DNA of 64,000 nucleotides from Lasiosphaeris hirsuta. Taxonomy: Eukaryota > Ascomycota > Sordariomycetes > Sordariales > Lasiosphaeriaceae. The position numbers and the translations under genes are program-made. Every line of letters starts with the position of its first letter. Within the stretch, counting starts at the first letter, position 1. The DNA lies in assembly GCA_030549175.1 (NCBI GenBank), contig JAUKUA010000004.1:4898001-4962000 (forward strand), given 5' to 3'. Positions 48,223 through 58,961 of the stretch are shown here, in pieces. The notes under the pieces were generated by a model. It was not told the origin of the DNA. It saw only the letters and a program-made list of their open reading frames with translations, and did not search any database.

Positions 48223-48776
48223 TCAGGTGCAGTGCACCTCGACGGGGTTGTGCATAAAGAGCTCCGACACAAGGAGGGTGGCGTTCTCGTTGAACTCACC
48301 GCTGTCAAAGACTAGCAGGAACTCGGTGCCCTCGTCGAGCGCCTGGATGCTGTGGGGGAAGCCGGCCGGGAAGAACCACACGTTGCTGGCGCAGATGTCG
48401 TCGACATAGTTCTGCCCCTGGTCGTTGATGGTCGCGATGCGCGTGCACCCTTTGAGCATCGTGTCAGTGACTGCGTCCCCCGGTTCTTACGTGGTCCTGG
48501 ATCCATTCCTCCAAAGCCACCGCGTATTGGCTGTGGCGGGCTGGCGCTGCCAAAATCGAGGTACAGCCCGAGTTTAGTATCGGCCCCCTGGCCGTTAACC
48601 AGCTGCGGGTCTGGCACCATGGCTGAGTCCGATGTGTCGGCGTTGGGCCGTGGGTCGTGTCCACCTAGCATGCCGGGGCCACCGCGGAGCAAACCGCTAT
48701 CAGACGAGGCGGTGGGCGTGGGCGGATCGACGCCTGCAACGGGCCCAGAGTTTCGCCATCGTTGTCCATTCTGCAA
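48223..48776 (-). pseudogene. bicupin oxalate decarboxylase pseudogene with internal deletion
   Basis: On the minus strand the frame from 48776 gives GGPGMLGGHDPRP, VPDPQLVNGQGADTKLGLYLDF and PQPIRGGFGGMDPGPR, the usual N-terminal part of fungal oxalate decarboxylase. The reading then changes frame near 48470 and goes on as LKGCTRIATINDQGQNYVDD, WFFPAGFPHSIQALDEGTEFLLVFD and ELFMHNPVEV. The region between, which should hold the HWH...E metal-binding motif, is missing (about 60-80 residues). The frame ends right after the first cupin and the second cupin is absent. Without metal ligands it could not convert oxalate to formate. Confidence 0.82.
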
Positions 48777-48831
48777 GGCTGCTAGAATAGGAACGTCATG
48801 GGACGGGTAGACTCACTGCGGGCAGAGCACA

Positions 48832-49311
48832 TTGGTGATCAGGAGTTCTTTCGGTGACATCTTCAACATCGTCCGCAACATCGCGCCGCAAAATCGCCGC
48901 TCCTCATCCCCCCGCGTCAGTCACAGCCACAAGTCCACCACATACTCACTGGAGAAGAGAATCACCAAAATATCCGACAGCCTAACCCTCATCTACCCCA
49001 ACGACAGCCTCGCCAACTACGAAATGGAATACCTCGTGGACAAGCATATGCCCATTGTGCAGGAGCACTGGGGACTGTACGGGCTCAGCTCGTGGAACGT
49101 GACTGAGTTCACGCTGGGGCCCGAGGGCACGCCGCTCGTCTTCGCCTTTGCCGCCACTATCAACTCGGACAAGCGGGAGCCGATTGCGGCCGCACTGGCG
49201 GGGGTCGACATCCACGACATCATGGACGACGTAACCAACTTCAGTAACAAGCAGCCCATTATCCTTGTCGGGGAGTCGGCGGAAAAGAGTGCCGGTGTGC
49301 CAGTGGTTTGA
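48832..49311 (+). CDS. EthD-like (dimeric alpha/beta barrel) ORF, 5' end unresolved
   Basis: The frame contains DSLTLIYPNDSLANYEMEYLVDKHMP (in pieces), VQEHWGLYGLSSWNVTEF and DVTNFSNKQPIILVGES, the hallmarks of EthD-family proteins of about 100 residues. The open frame starts with TTG and has no in-frame ATG before Met at 49024, which would cut away the first strand. A short first exon upstream (ATG at 48798 followed by a GTAGAC donor) is possible but unproven. Family members act as small oxygenase-like or decarboxylating enzymes, some in polyketide tailoring. It lies head-to-head with the oxalate decarboxylase relic and may itself be decaying. Confidence 0.55.
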   Translation: MVIRSSFGDIFNIVRNIAPQNRRSSSPRVSHSHKSTTYSLEKRITKISDSLTLIYPNDSLANYEMEYLVDKHMPIVQEHWGLYGLSSWNVTEFTLGPEGTPLVFAFAATINSDKREPIAAALAGVDIHDIMDDVTNFSNKQPIILVGESAEKSAGVPVV

Positions 49312-49317
49312 GGGCAC

Positions 49318-49856
49318 CCCTGATCAGCAGGTGGGATGTAGATACAGACTGTCCGCGGGAGCGAGACTGCAATCTGGAGGAAATTAGAAACCTAGCAAGA
49401 CTCAGAGACATCATAGTGGGATAGCGAGGTGTTTGATGTCCCCCTTTCTATCCCCTAGGCGACGGTAGGGCTGTAGCGGGAGGGTTAGGGTCCCGTCATA
49501 GTTGTGGTTTTGCGCTTCTCAAGATTGGTGCGACTTGTCCGATTTCGCGAAATCGAAATGCATTACACTCAAATCTGCAAGGGAAATTAGGAAAATTAGG
49601 AAATGTTGAGTCTGTCGCAATCCATTCGTAGGTAAAAGTGCTTGCGACGTTGGGCAGGTGCGAGTGGCTCATCCACGACAGAATTTCTGTGCCGCACGGA
49701 CCATGTCGAACACAACCTCAAATTTTGGCGGGAAAGCGGCCAAACGGAAAATAGAGAATAAACATAGCAAGCTTAGGAAAATTGAAAGAAGAACAGTCGG
49801 TACACTATACCGAAAAGCCGCCCAAGAGAATACCACTGATAGTCTCTCCCACTGTC
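49318..49856. other. intergenic, upstream of SET gene
   Basis: No gene seen. GAAATTAGGAAAATTAGGAAA repeats weakly near 49580-49600. Confidence 0.5.
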
Positions 49857-51483
49857 ATGATGGACATCGACGGGGGCGCAGGTGCCGAGTTCGTTGAGTC
49901 GACTCGGAATTTTCTGCAGTGGTTCCAGTCGCTGCCAGGCGCCACCTTCCACCAAAACATCCGCATCGAGGATCTGAGGGAAAGAGGTGCCGGCCGCGGA
50001 ATCAGTAAGCTTCCTTCCTCTTTTTGGTGATTTCTGGCCATGCCCCATCCTCAACCAATGACCCACGACTTCCGTAACCTCAACCACCACATGACACCCA
50101 CTCTCATCCCTCTTCCACCAACACCCAAGCTAACGCGGCGCAGTTGCCACCGCCGACATCGAGCCAGACACTGTCCTCTTCACCATCCCGCGGCAGGCCA
50201 TCCTCTGCGCCGAAACCTCGGACCTGGCCACCAAGCTGCCCGCTCTCTTCGCCCAGGACGCCTCCGCCGCCGCCTCGGACGACAACGATGGCGACGACTC
50301 CAAGTCGCAGGACGGGTGGACCCTGCTAATCCTGATGCTCATCCACGAGGCCCTGCAGGGCTCTGCCTCGCGCTGGAAGCCTTACCTCGACATCCTGCCG
50401 CGCCGGTTTGACACGCCCATGTTCTGGCCGGCGTTGGACCTCGCCGAGCTGCAGGCCAGCGACGTGGTGGCCAAGATCGGCAAGGCCGACGCCGACGCCA
50501 TGATCCGGACGCGCATCCTGCCCACCATCCACGCTAACTCGGCCGCCTTCTTCCCGGCGGGAACCGCGCCCCTCTCTGATGAGGACCTCTGGGAGCTCGC
50601 GCACCGCATGGGCAGCACCATCATGGCCTACGCCTTCGACCTCGAGTCGGACGACGCGCCCTCAGAGAAAGAGTCCACGCCCGAGGACGACTGGGTCGAG
50701 GACCACGCCCCGCCAACCATACTGGGCATGGTCCCCCTCGCCGACCTGCTCAACGCCGACGCTACCTTCAACGCCCACATCAACCACTCGCCCGCCGCCC
50801 TAACCGCCGTCGCCCTACGCGCCGTCCCCGCCGGCACCGAGATCCTCAACTACTACGGCCCCCTCCCCAATAGCGAGCTCCTCCGCCGCTACGGCTACGT
50901 CACGCCCGCGCACGCGCGCCACGACGTGGTCGAGCTACCGTGGGCCCTGATCCAGTCCCACCTGCGCGCCCCGCTGCGCGCTCTCTCGGATACACAGTGG
51001 GCTGCCGCAACGGCCTCCGTCGAGGACGCCGACGACACCTTTGTCCTCGAGCGCGCGACCGACGACCCGGACGCAACGGGGCAGATCGCCACGCTCGCGA
51101 CCTTCGCCGGGCTGCCCGAAGAGCTGACGGACGCAGTCAAGACGTTTCTTAAGGGCGTGCTCAAGGCGGCGCCGAGGGCCGCGGCGTTTCTGGAGGACAA
51201 GACGGCGCGCAAGGCGGTCATTCTCGAGGGCGTGCACGGCGCGCTAGGGGAGCGCGAGGGGCAGTACGCCACCACGCTGGAGGAGGATGATGCGCTTCTC
51301 GGAAACGGAGCGCGCGGGAGGAAGGAGATGGCCGTGTGGGTGCGACGGGGAGAGAAGAACTTGTTGCGGGAGGCGCGGGAGTGGGTGGCGGGGCAGTTGG
51401 ATGAGGCGCGGCGGGCGGGGTTGAGTCGGGGGAGGGAGTATGAGGAGGGAGATGGGCAGGCTGCTAAGAGACGGCGGAGGTGA
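49857..51483 (+). CDS. RKM4: SET-domain protein lysine methyltransferase, Rkm4/SETD6-like
   Basis: Exons are 49857-50004 and 50144-51483 (495 residues); intron 50005-50143 (GTAAGC to CAG) rebuilds GAGRGIIATADIEPD. The split SET domain begins IRIEDLRERGAGRGI and LFTIPRQAIL, then has a helical insert (RTRILPTIHANSAAFFP), NADATFNAHINH and EILNYYGPLPNSELLRRYGYV (the Asn and Tyr of the SAM/lysine pocket). A C-terminal Rubisco-LSMT-like helical part follows, and the end is basic (AAKRRRR), a likely nuclear signal. Yeast Rkm4 methylates ribosomal protein L42; the same substrate is plausible here. Two adjacent ATGs (49857, 49860) are equivalent starts. Confidence 0.85.
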
Positions 51484-51778
51484 TGGGTGTTTGGAATGCT
51501 GCACGAAGTGGTGTGCTCTGCAGTTGTGGGCTGTTGTGATCCGGATGAGTCCCAAGCCGGACATCCGCAAACACGGAATTGACACAGAATTATGAAACAA
51601 GAAATCGAATTGCGCTGCGCCTACCCACTACCTGACTGCCCCCCCCCCCCCCACAAAGGTAAAGGACCAAACGCCTGCCGAACCACCATGGACGCCGAAT
51701 CCAAACCCATTGAACTAGCGCCAGTTTTCCCAACCACTGCCGAGACAGCTTAGCGCTTCCCAAGCATTTCAGAATTCA
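51484..51778. other. convergent 3' spacer with C14 run
   Basis: No gene seen. A C14 run lies at 51639-51652, between the 3' ends of the SET gene and RTT109. Confidence 0.6.
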
Positions 51779-53524
51779 TCATGCCTTGGACTTCTTCCTC
51801 ACCAGACCCGCGCTCAGAACATTCACTCCCTGCGCCGGGGCGGGCTCCGCCAAACTACTCACTAGCTCCTCCGCCTTTACTTTCTTCCTTACTAGCCCCG
51901 ACGCCAACACATTCACCCCCGGCCCGTCCCCGGCCTGCACGCTCTTCTTCCGGATCATTCCAGACAAGTTGTTTACCTGACGGGCGCCCCCGTTCGCCAG
52001 CCCAAAGTTGGGGGCGGGAATCCGCTTCCCCGTGACCTCCTGCCCCCACTTCACTCCCATGGCCGCCTCGCTGATCCACCGCCGCGTGCTGGCTGTGGCC
52101 TTTTCGAGAGTCGAGAAGTCGAGGTGCAGAAGCAGCTCGACGATGCGCTTAAAGTCCGACTCGTCAACAATCTTGTCGCCGCGGCCCTCGGGCGGCCAGT
52201 GGTAGTACGCCGTTGTGGTGGGTCGGTTGAAGATGTAGTTGCGCTGCTGGGTCTTGACCTTGGGCGGGCGGGGGATGATGGGGCCGGTAAGCTTCCTCTT
52301 CTTGTCCTTCTTCTTGGTGGTCTTGGGTTTGGAGGGTGTTGAACCGAGATTGAGCTTGAGCGGGCTCGACTGCGGCGTGTAGGCAGAGATGTCGACTCGG
52401 CGGCGGGGAGGTGTCGCGGGCGGGCCTTCGAGGGCTGCGTCGACCGGGGCGCTGAACGACGCAGTTGGGGTGGTGAGTTTGGGTGATGTCGTTGCGGCGG
52501 CTTCGTTGGACCCCTTGGGGTCGAAGACCAACCAGACAAAGCCTGTTAGCCTCCCACTAGAGCACTCTTGTCGATAGGCCATCATCTCCCAGAACTGGTC
52601 CAGGGTCTTAACACTCTTCCATGACCCCATATCCTTCTTCCACTTGGAAGCTTCCTCGTCGAGCTCATCGCGGAAGCGCGACTTGGGGTCGTCGGGATAG
52701 CGCGGAATCAGGCACCTCAGCGGGACCCAATCGAACTCGGCCGTGTAGTGTGAGATTCGGGCCATTGGATGTCCGATTGACCAGTTGGCGGCACTAGCTG
52801 CGGTCTTCGGCACTAGGGAGCGCATCTGGGGCTCTTCGAGCCCTGGCACAACGAGGTATCCCTTGGTGTTTCCCCAGGGCTCCTTCTTCGGTCCTTCCAG
52901 CAGCGGGTTCAGCACCCGGCACCACCACCGCACAAGTCCAAAGTCATCGAGGACATGCTTCCCCTTGTTATCAACGCTGCCGGGGAAAAGATATTGGTCC
53001 TGTGCCCGGGCAAAGAGGTTGACAACTGACTGGATATTCTTGCGGCGCCGGTGTTCGAGGAGGTATGTGAGGAATGTCGAGGCAACTTCGCGGATAGGGG
53101 AGGGCGTCCCTTTGGGGAGACTGAGGAGCTGGAGGAAGCCGGTCGAGTCGGCCTTGGAGACGAAGAAGGTTGTCTGGTAAGCGGTTGTGAAGATGAAGAT
53201 CTCTATGGCGAAGACCAGCACTTTCTTGGGCGCTTCTGAGTCCTTGGCATCGTCGGCGCCGGGCGAGGCGCGCTTCGATCCGGCCGTAGCATCGCTTCGA
53301 GCATCGACTGAGATGGCGAGGAAGTGGCTCTCGCCGTATGTCTTGTCGGGTCGTTCGCTCGGAGGAGCCGAGCAGAGGGCTTCGGTCTTTGAAGGGGGTG
53401 TCGAGAGATGATGGACGCCGAATTTGTAGCCTTGCGGGAGGACAGAGGCAAGCTTATCAAGGAGAGAGCAGACCGGTGCGCTTTTGGGAACGCGCTTCGA
53501 GGTCGATGGGCCCAAGGAAGACAT
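51779..53524 (-). CDS. RTT109: histone H3-K56 acetyltransferase Rtt109
   Basis: Single exon, 581 residues, from ATG 53524. The N-terminal half carries the p300-like Rtt109 fold: ETLYGESH-type segment KTYGESHFLAISVDA, VLVFAIEIFIFTTAYQTTFFVSKADSTGF (in pieces), WWCRVLNPLL, and a late DFDW-like segment HYTAEFDWVPLRCLIPRYPDDPKSRF (in pieces). A basic loop (KPKTTKKKDKKRKLTG) precedes GRGDKIVDESDFKRIVELLLHLDFS. The C-terminus has a twice-repeated motif (GVNVLASGLVRKK / GVNVLSAGLVRKK). With histone chaperones Asf1/Vps75, Rtt109 acetylates new H3 at Lys56 during replication. It acts in the nucleus. This is a conserved housekeeping gene. Confidence 0.93.
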   Translation of the reverse strand: MSSLGPSTSKRVPKSAPVCSLLDKLASVLPQGYKFGVHHLSTPPSKTEALCSAPPSERPDKTYGESHFLAISVDARSDATAGSKRASPGADDAKDSEAPKKVLVFAIEIFIFTTAYQTTFFVSKADSTGFLQLLSLPKGTPSPIREVASTFLTYLLEHRRRKNIQSVVNLFARAQDQYLFPGSVDNKGKHVLDDFGLVRWWCRVLNPLLEGPKKEPWGNTKGYLVVPGLEEPQMRSLVPKTAASAANWSIGHPMARISHYTAEFDWVPLRCLIPRYPDDPKSRFRDELDEEASKWKKDMGSWKSVKTLDQFWEMMAYRQECSSGRLTGFVWLVFDPKGSNEAAATTSPKLTTPTASFSAPVDAALEGPPATPPRRRVDISAYTPQSSPLKLNLGSTPSKPKTTKKKDKKRKLTGPIIPRPPKVKTQQRNYIFNRPTTTAYYHWPPEGRGDKIVDESDFKRIVELLLHLDFSTLEKATASTRRWISEAAMGVKWGQEVTGKRIPAPNFGLANGGARQVNNLSGMIRKKSVQAGDGPGVNVLASGLVRKKVKAEELVSSLAEPAPAQGVNVLSAGLVRKKSKA

Positions 53525-54002
53525 TTTTAGAGATGAAAGAGCCTCTTACGGAATTATGGCATCGTCGCTGAGTTTCAGCAGGCTGGAAAAGGCGCTGGGG
53601 GGGGGGGGGGGGGGGGGGGTCGGGTGTGCCGCCGAAGTACTCCTGCTCTGTAAATGTAGCTGCGAGCCCCTGCAGATAGGTCAGCACCAACGAAGCTGAA
53701 GCGATCTACTGGCGGGGTCGAGAGTCATTAGTCAATGAATTTTAGAGCAATGATCCGAAGCAGGGATGATTTTCCGAGGAAATTCCTCAAGTGCTCGGCC
53801 AGAGTGGACCCCTTGGTGCTTGGCCAGGGACCTCTCGCTCAGCGCAGAGGCTCGTGCCACCCCTGGATTCGGCGGCTGGCAGCAATCGCGAAAAATTGCC
53901 AGACGGTGGATTTGACCGTGAATTTCAGAAGCGTCACGACGAATTGCACGACGAATTGGCGAGCCTCCCCGACACCGCCCGAAACTCCTCTCCGCACACT
54001 CA
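53525..54002. promoter_or_regulatory. divergent promoter region RTT109 / MRPL15 with G23 run
   Basis: 478 bp between divergent starts. A G23 run lies at 53597-53619. No gene seen. Confidence 0.5.
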
Positions 54003-54907
54003 ATGGCGCTCAACCCATCACGGTCTCTGTCGTCGACCCGCAAAGCCCTGCAACAATGTAGGCCCTCATCGCTGTCGGCAGCGCCCGTCCGCTCGTTTTC
54101 GTCGACAATCGCGCGGTCATTCGGGTCCGAAACCAACGAGGAGCCACAGCAGAACTACCGGCCCAGGTGGTCGTACACGCCAGAGAAGATGAAGGGCCCG
54201 GGCTTCTCTATCAACATCGTCAAGGACCCCCGCCGGAAGGTGTGGTCGTGCAACGAGGATCCCGCGGTGCTGGACGCCATGTACAACCGTCTGTTGGGAC
54301 CCCAGGGCGACAAGATGCTGCCAGACGAGATCAAGTGGTTGGCGATCACGCACAAGAGTTTCGATCAGGGGAGGAGAGGTTTCAACACGAGGCTGGCATA
54401 CTACGGTGCGTCGTCACTTGCTGCCACCGCTGCCTCAACGCTGTCCCAGTGCTGACCCGGTGTTCTCGTGACAGGCCGACAGATTCTCGCCTTCGAGGCC
54501 ACACGCAGCATCCTCGTTTCTCCAGCCGGGCTTAACGACGCCGTGGCTCCAGATGCCTTCGGCCGCACGCCCTTCTCCCACCCCGCCCTAGCCAGCGCCG
54601 ACAAGCTGAGCAACCAACAACCCCAAGACATTATACAAAAGGAGAAGATGGCCAAGCTGGCAGTCGAAGTTGGACTGCCCGAGGTACTCCGGTGGAAGCC
54701 GAGACTGGTAGGCTTGCTCGCGAGCCTGATGAAATGAAAACCTGCTGACCTTTTCCCGCACAGCCCGAGAACCTCGAGGGCTCCGGCATGACTGTCGTCC
54801 TAAACCAAACGCTCTATGCCATTGTGGGAGCTATCTCATTGCAGCACGGCGCCGAGATTGCCCACAAGGTAGCTCGGGAGAGGATCCTCAGAAGGCTGGG
54901 AGCATAA
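54003..54907 (+). CDS. MRPL15: mitochondrial large-subunit ribosomal protein MRPL15 (mL57, RNase III-like)
   Basis: Exons are 54003-54405, 54475-54707 and 54764-54907 (259 residues); introns are 69 and 56 bp and GT-AG. The N-terminus is rich in Ser/Arg with few acidic residues (MALNPSRSLSSTRKAL), a likely mitochondrial targeting signal. The body has DEIKWLAITHKSFDQGRRGFNTRLAYYGRQIL, in pieces, an RNase III-like fold without the catalytic acidic set, and ends TLYAIVGAISLQHGAEIAHKVARERI, in pieces. It is a structural protein of the mitochondrial ribosome. Confidence 0.9.
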
Positions 54908-55228
54908 ACGCGGTGTTGGTAACGATAGACCAATTGTCATGATTGTATAAAAATGTACCATATGGGAAGATAGACGCCGGCACAATGCTACATACCCTCT
55001 CCGGCGAGTCAAGTCCACGAGGTCGGTGTGTCTTGGGTGGCCTAATGTCTCGGGACAGTTGGGGGATTCACTCCGAGGCCATGGCACAACTGGGATTCAC
55101 TGGTATCGTTGAACGAGACACTAGATAAGCCAACAATGACAAACAGCCATCCACTGCCATATCTGCCACGCGCTTCCAACAGTCGGCTAGCCCAGCACTC
55201 CCAACACTCGGCTAGCCGACGGCCCCAG
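54908..55228. other. convergent 3' spacer
   Basis: No gene seen. Confidence 0.5.
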
Positions 55229-56263
55229 TCACCAGCCGTCGAGAAACTGCAAGTCAACCACCTTCATCGGCCGTTTGCCCACCGCCATCCACCCATTCCC
55301 CTCGCGAAACTGCTTCCCCTTCCCGATGACAAAGCGCCGGTAGTAATCATCATCCAGACAGGCCTCCTCCAGCACACACCTGCCCCCCGTCCACTCCTCG
55401 GGCGGCATGCGCTCCTTGTACATGAACAGCACAAACTCCTCCAGATCCGCAAACACGCTACGCGCAAACGCCTTGAGCGTGCGCGCGCCCACCTCGTGCG
55501 CCCACTGCGCAACCCCCATAGCCAGCCTCCGGACCCCCTTGCCGGCCCTGCCCCTGCCCACGTCCTGCGCCCGGAACCACTCCAGCAGCGTGGTCAGCCG
55601 CCCGTAGTGCAGGTCCCCTAGCAGCACGACCGTGTCGGCCTCGAGGCTGATGTACAGCACCCGGTCGCTATCGCTCAGCATGTCGCCGGGGCGCTCGAAC
55701 GCGCCGTAGCCGCCCTTCCGGCCGAACGGCGCCGCCAGCGGCAGCGCGACCGTGTAGAACTCGAGCGCGGCCGCGCGCGCCTCGGCGCTGACGGCCAGCA
55801 GCGCCGGGTTGCGTGACAGCGACTGCCACTGCGGCACGCGGCGCCGGTGCGCGTCGCTGTCGGCGTAGTGCGTGCGCCGCGTGTGCAGCTCGATGGTGCG
55901 CGGGGCTAGGGACAGGGCCCAGATCTTGAGCCGCAGCTCGGCCGGGAGCAGCGGGAAGTACGGGAAGGTGCCCGGGGCGAAGGGGTTGGAGTCCGGGGAG
56001 GGCATGGGGTCGGCGTCGGCATCGGCATCGGCGTCGTCTTGCGGTGGCAGCGACACGTCGAAGGTGGTGGTGGTGGTGGTGTCGGCGGCCGGGGAGAAGG
56101 GCGGTGTTGGGAGTTCTGCCACGGTGATTGTGGGAGCTATGGTGGTTGTTGAAGTCAGAGGGGCGGATGGCTTCGGGTTTATGTCTTCGCCGAGGACCCG
56201 GAGGCGAAGATGGCTGAGCTGGGCCGAGACGACGTCGGCGGATATTTTGTGCTGAAGAGACAT
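55229..56263 (-). CDS. 2EXR-domain protein
   Basis: Single exon, 344 residues, ATG at 56263. After a Pro/Thr/Ser-rich and Asp-Ala-repeat region (DADADADADP), the 2EXR signature FPYFPLLPAELRLKIWALSL appears at about residue 100, followed by RNPALLAVSAEARAAALEFY and VLYISLEADTVVL. These three blocks define the fungal 2EXR family, which resembles F-box proteins in layout. Function is unknown. The coding sequence is very GC-rich. Confidence 0.88.
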   Translation of the reverse strand: MSLQHKISADVVSAQLSHLRLRVLGEDINPKPSAPLTSTTTIAPTITVAELPTPPFSPAADTTTTTTFDVSLPPQDDADADADADPMPSPDSNPFAPGTFPYFPLLPAELRLKIWALSLAPRTIELHTRRTHYADSDAHRRRVPQWQSLSRNPALLAVSAEARAAALEFYTVALPLAAPFGRKGGYGAFERPGDMLSDSDRVLYISLEADTVVLLGDLHYGRLTTLLEWFRAQDVGRGRAGKGVRRLAMGVAQWAHEVGARTLKAFARSVFADLEEFVLFMYKERMPPEEWTGGRCVLEEACLDDDYYRRFVIGKGKQFREGNGWMAVGKRPMKVVDLQFLDGW

Positions 56264-57124
56264 TTTGGCTGGCTTTGGCTGGCTTCGGCTGCCGCTTGGA
56301 GTCTAAGTCGTCAAGGTGGAAGAAGGTACATTAAATAGTCGGACCCGAGGGGGCGTCTCGGCACGGTATGCTTAAGCTGTAAGCTATGCGGCGGGACGAT
56401 CATTCCCCCACTGGCCTGCCTGGGTTCTGGGCTTTTGATATCCGATCTCTGCGGCTGGTGTGTGCGGATGCCGGGGTCCCAGGCGGCCATGCTTGCCAAC
56501 AGGCGCAGTCGCTGTCACTCCCGTTCCCCTTCTTCTTTGGGTCCCGACCCGGGGATTTTTGTCTGGGGAGACGGGGGAGCACGCGAGGCAGAAATACTGG
56601 GGGAGGCCAAAGTAGACCGAAAAGACGGCAGCGCGGGGTGCTTCCAGGCCCCCCTTGGGCCGAATGCATCGATTGGGAGCTCAAGACCAAACGGGGGGGT
56701 GCACGCCAAGTCCGGGACAGCAATTCGCGGGCCTCGGACGCTCAGCCGCCCTTTGAAAGACCACTGTGATGTCATCTTGCGCCCTGGGCTCTGAGCGAAT
56801 TTGCACGGCGCGTCCTAATTCGCCTTTGCTGGTGTCTTTCCCTGGGGACACCACACGGTTGGCAGCTTCATCGGTTTGGTGCACTTATTTCTCTACCAAC
56901 AAGGCAGCTTGGATATCCACAACCACATGCTGATCGCCAATTGCAGCCAGTCGCTCTCCTCATATACAAAACCAATAACATAAAACAGGCGGCACGCGCA
57001 TTCGAGCCCTTCCCACTTGTCGAGGTCGACCATGGCAGGAACAGGCCACAAACCCGCCGCCCCGCGCTGAGCCGCCGAGCTAGTACGTATGTGCCTTCCT
57101 CACCACCATCGTCGCGATGCCAGA
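56264..57124. other. gene-free spacer between two minus-strand genes
   Basis: No supported gene. It includes the promoter of the 2EXR gene on its left and the 3' region of the P450 on its right. Confidence 0.5.
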
Positions 57125-58961
57125 TCACGCCAGGCTGGCAGGCGCTTTGGCCGCCAGCTGCACCTTCACCCGCATCAGATCGACCGGTTTCGCCGTCACT
57201 TGCATCGTCTGCGCGCTGTCAGTCAAATTCTGCTCAGGGTGTGACCAGGGCGGGGCGTTGAACTCACGTTGTACAACTCCTCAATAACCTTGTACCGACC
57301 CTTCTCGTCAACTACCGGTTTCCCCTTCTCGCTAACGTCGAATTCGCCCAGTCCCAGCTTGACAAAGTCGTAGCGCCTCGCAACCGCCGCCACAATGACC
57401 CGCGCCTCGATGTTGGCCAGCTCCTGTCCGATGCAGTTGCGTGGGCCGCGCTCAAAAGGCCGCCATGCCGCAGGCGGAATCTTCTTGTCGTCCCGGATCT
57501 CGCCCTTATTATCCTCCACCGCCGGGCTGTCCGCCTCCGCCGACGTGTCCGTATCCCCCAGCCAGCGCTCCGGCAGGAAATCGTCGGCCGTCTCCCCGTA
57601 CACCGTCCGGTCCCGCTGGATGATGGTTGCGCAGTTGTAGATGACTAGCCCATCCACACAAACGTCCTCCCCGGCCGGCGTGCGCATCGTGAAACCTGAC
57701 CCAGGCAGCGGGTAGCGCGCGGTGCCGGCGGGCGGGTGCAGTCGCAGCGTCTCCTTGATGACGGCCGAGACGTAGCTCATGCGGCTGACTAGGTCGTCAC
57801 CGCCGGGTGCCAGCATCTTGGCCCGCACTGCCTTGGGGTCCGTGTCGGGCCCGAAAAGGTCGTCGAGCTCATCGCGCACGGCCTGCAGCGCGCGGGGGGT
57901 GCGGGACAGCTCGTAGAAGAGCCAAGCGAGCAGGATGCTCGTCGTGTCGTGGCCGGCGAAGAGGAACGTCTTGATCGAGTCGGCGGCCTCGCGCACGTTG
58001 TCTTCGGTCAGGTCGTCCCAGGCCTGCAGACTGAGGGAGAGGACACTACGCGACTTTTTGGTAGGCGTCTTTTTTTGGGTGGAGCCCGAGTCGAGTTTCC
58101 GCATCTCGGCGTACTCGCGGTGGATTAGGTCCTTGAGGAGCACGTCGATGCGCGAAGCTAGGCGGTAACGCTTCCATCCAACCCGCGGAGCGAGCCACCA
58201 CCGTGAGCCCGACGAATTGTTGTCGAACGTATTCACTAGCTCGTCGTACAGCCGGATCAGCTCGCCGCGCTTGGAAGGGTCCAGGTGCTGCGCGTCGAAG
58301 CTGGTGTCAGTAAGCACGGCGCCGATGATGTCGAAGGTGAGGTTGATAAGTAGCTTGTTCAGCAGGAACTCCTCGCCCGTCTTGGCGTATAAGTCGAGAT
58401 GTTCTAGGAAGATGTCGGTCTTGTCCAGGATGGCAGGAAGCAGGGTAATGAGATGGCTCGGCGCAAAGCCGGGGTTGAAGACCTTACGAAGGCGCTTCCA
58501 GTCTTCGCCCTGCTTCGACAACAGCGACCGCTCTCCGACCAGGTGCACCAGGTCCTTGATGGTCGGCGACTTGGGGACACTCCACGGATAGAACTTGGTC
58601 GCCCTCGTAATCTGCTCGGCCGCTTCGTGGTTGTTCACAATCAGCATGGGCCGCCCTACAGGGCGCAAGTCGATGTACATAAACGGCGGGTTTCCCAGGT
58701 CGTCACTCATGGCAGCAAACACACCATCTAGCGCGACGGTCAGCCGCGGCGCGATTCCAATGAGGCATCGCGAGACTTACCGACGTGGCGGTCTTCCTTG
58801 CCCCGCGACATAACTTCGTACAGCGCCCGCATGTGGCCCCAGAGCAGCGACGGTTTGGGTTGGGGGAGCTTGCCATATTGCTTGAAGCGCATCCACCGCA
58901 ACTGGGTGAACAGGTAGACGGCCAGCAGCGGCAGCGCCGTCAAGATGATGCGGGCAAGCAT
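57125..58961 (-). CDS. cytochrome P450
   Basis: Exons on the minus strand are 58961-58781, 58727-57268 and 57208-57125 (574 residues). Introns are 58728-58780 and 57209-57267; the last uses acceptor GCGCAG and adds the end TMQVTAKPVDLMRV... The N-terminal anchor is MLARIILTALPLLAVYLFTQL. Further marks are WKRLRKVFNPGF (C-helix WxxxR), FLFAGHDTTSILLAWL (I-helix), KETLRLHPP (ExxR), FLPERWLG and the heme loop PFERGPRNCIGQE. The start is the first ATG before the anchor. It stands alone among housekeeping genes; the substrate is unknown. Confidence 0.88.

Noticed and set aside
55109..55621. 170-residue plus-strand frame
   Set aside because: Antisense to the 2EXR-domain gene, which has clear signature blocks.
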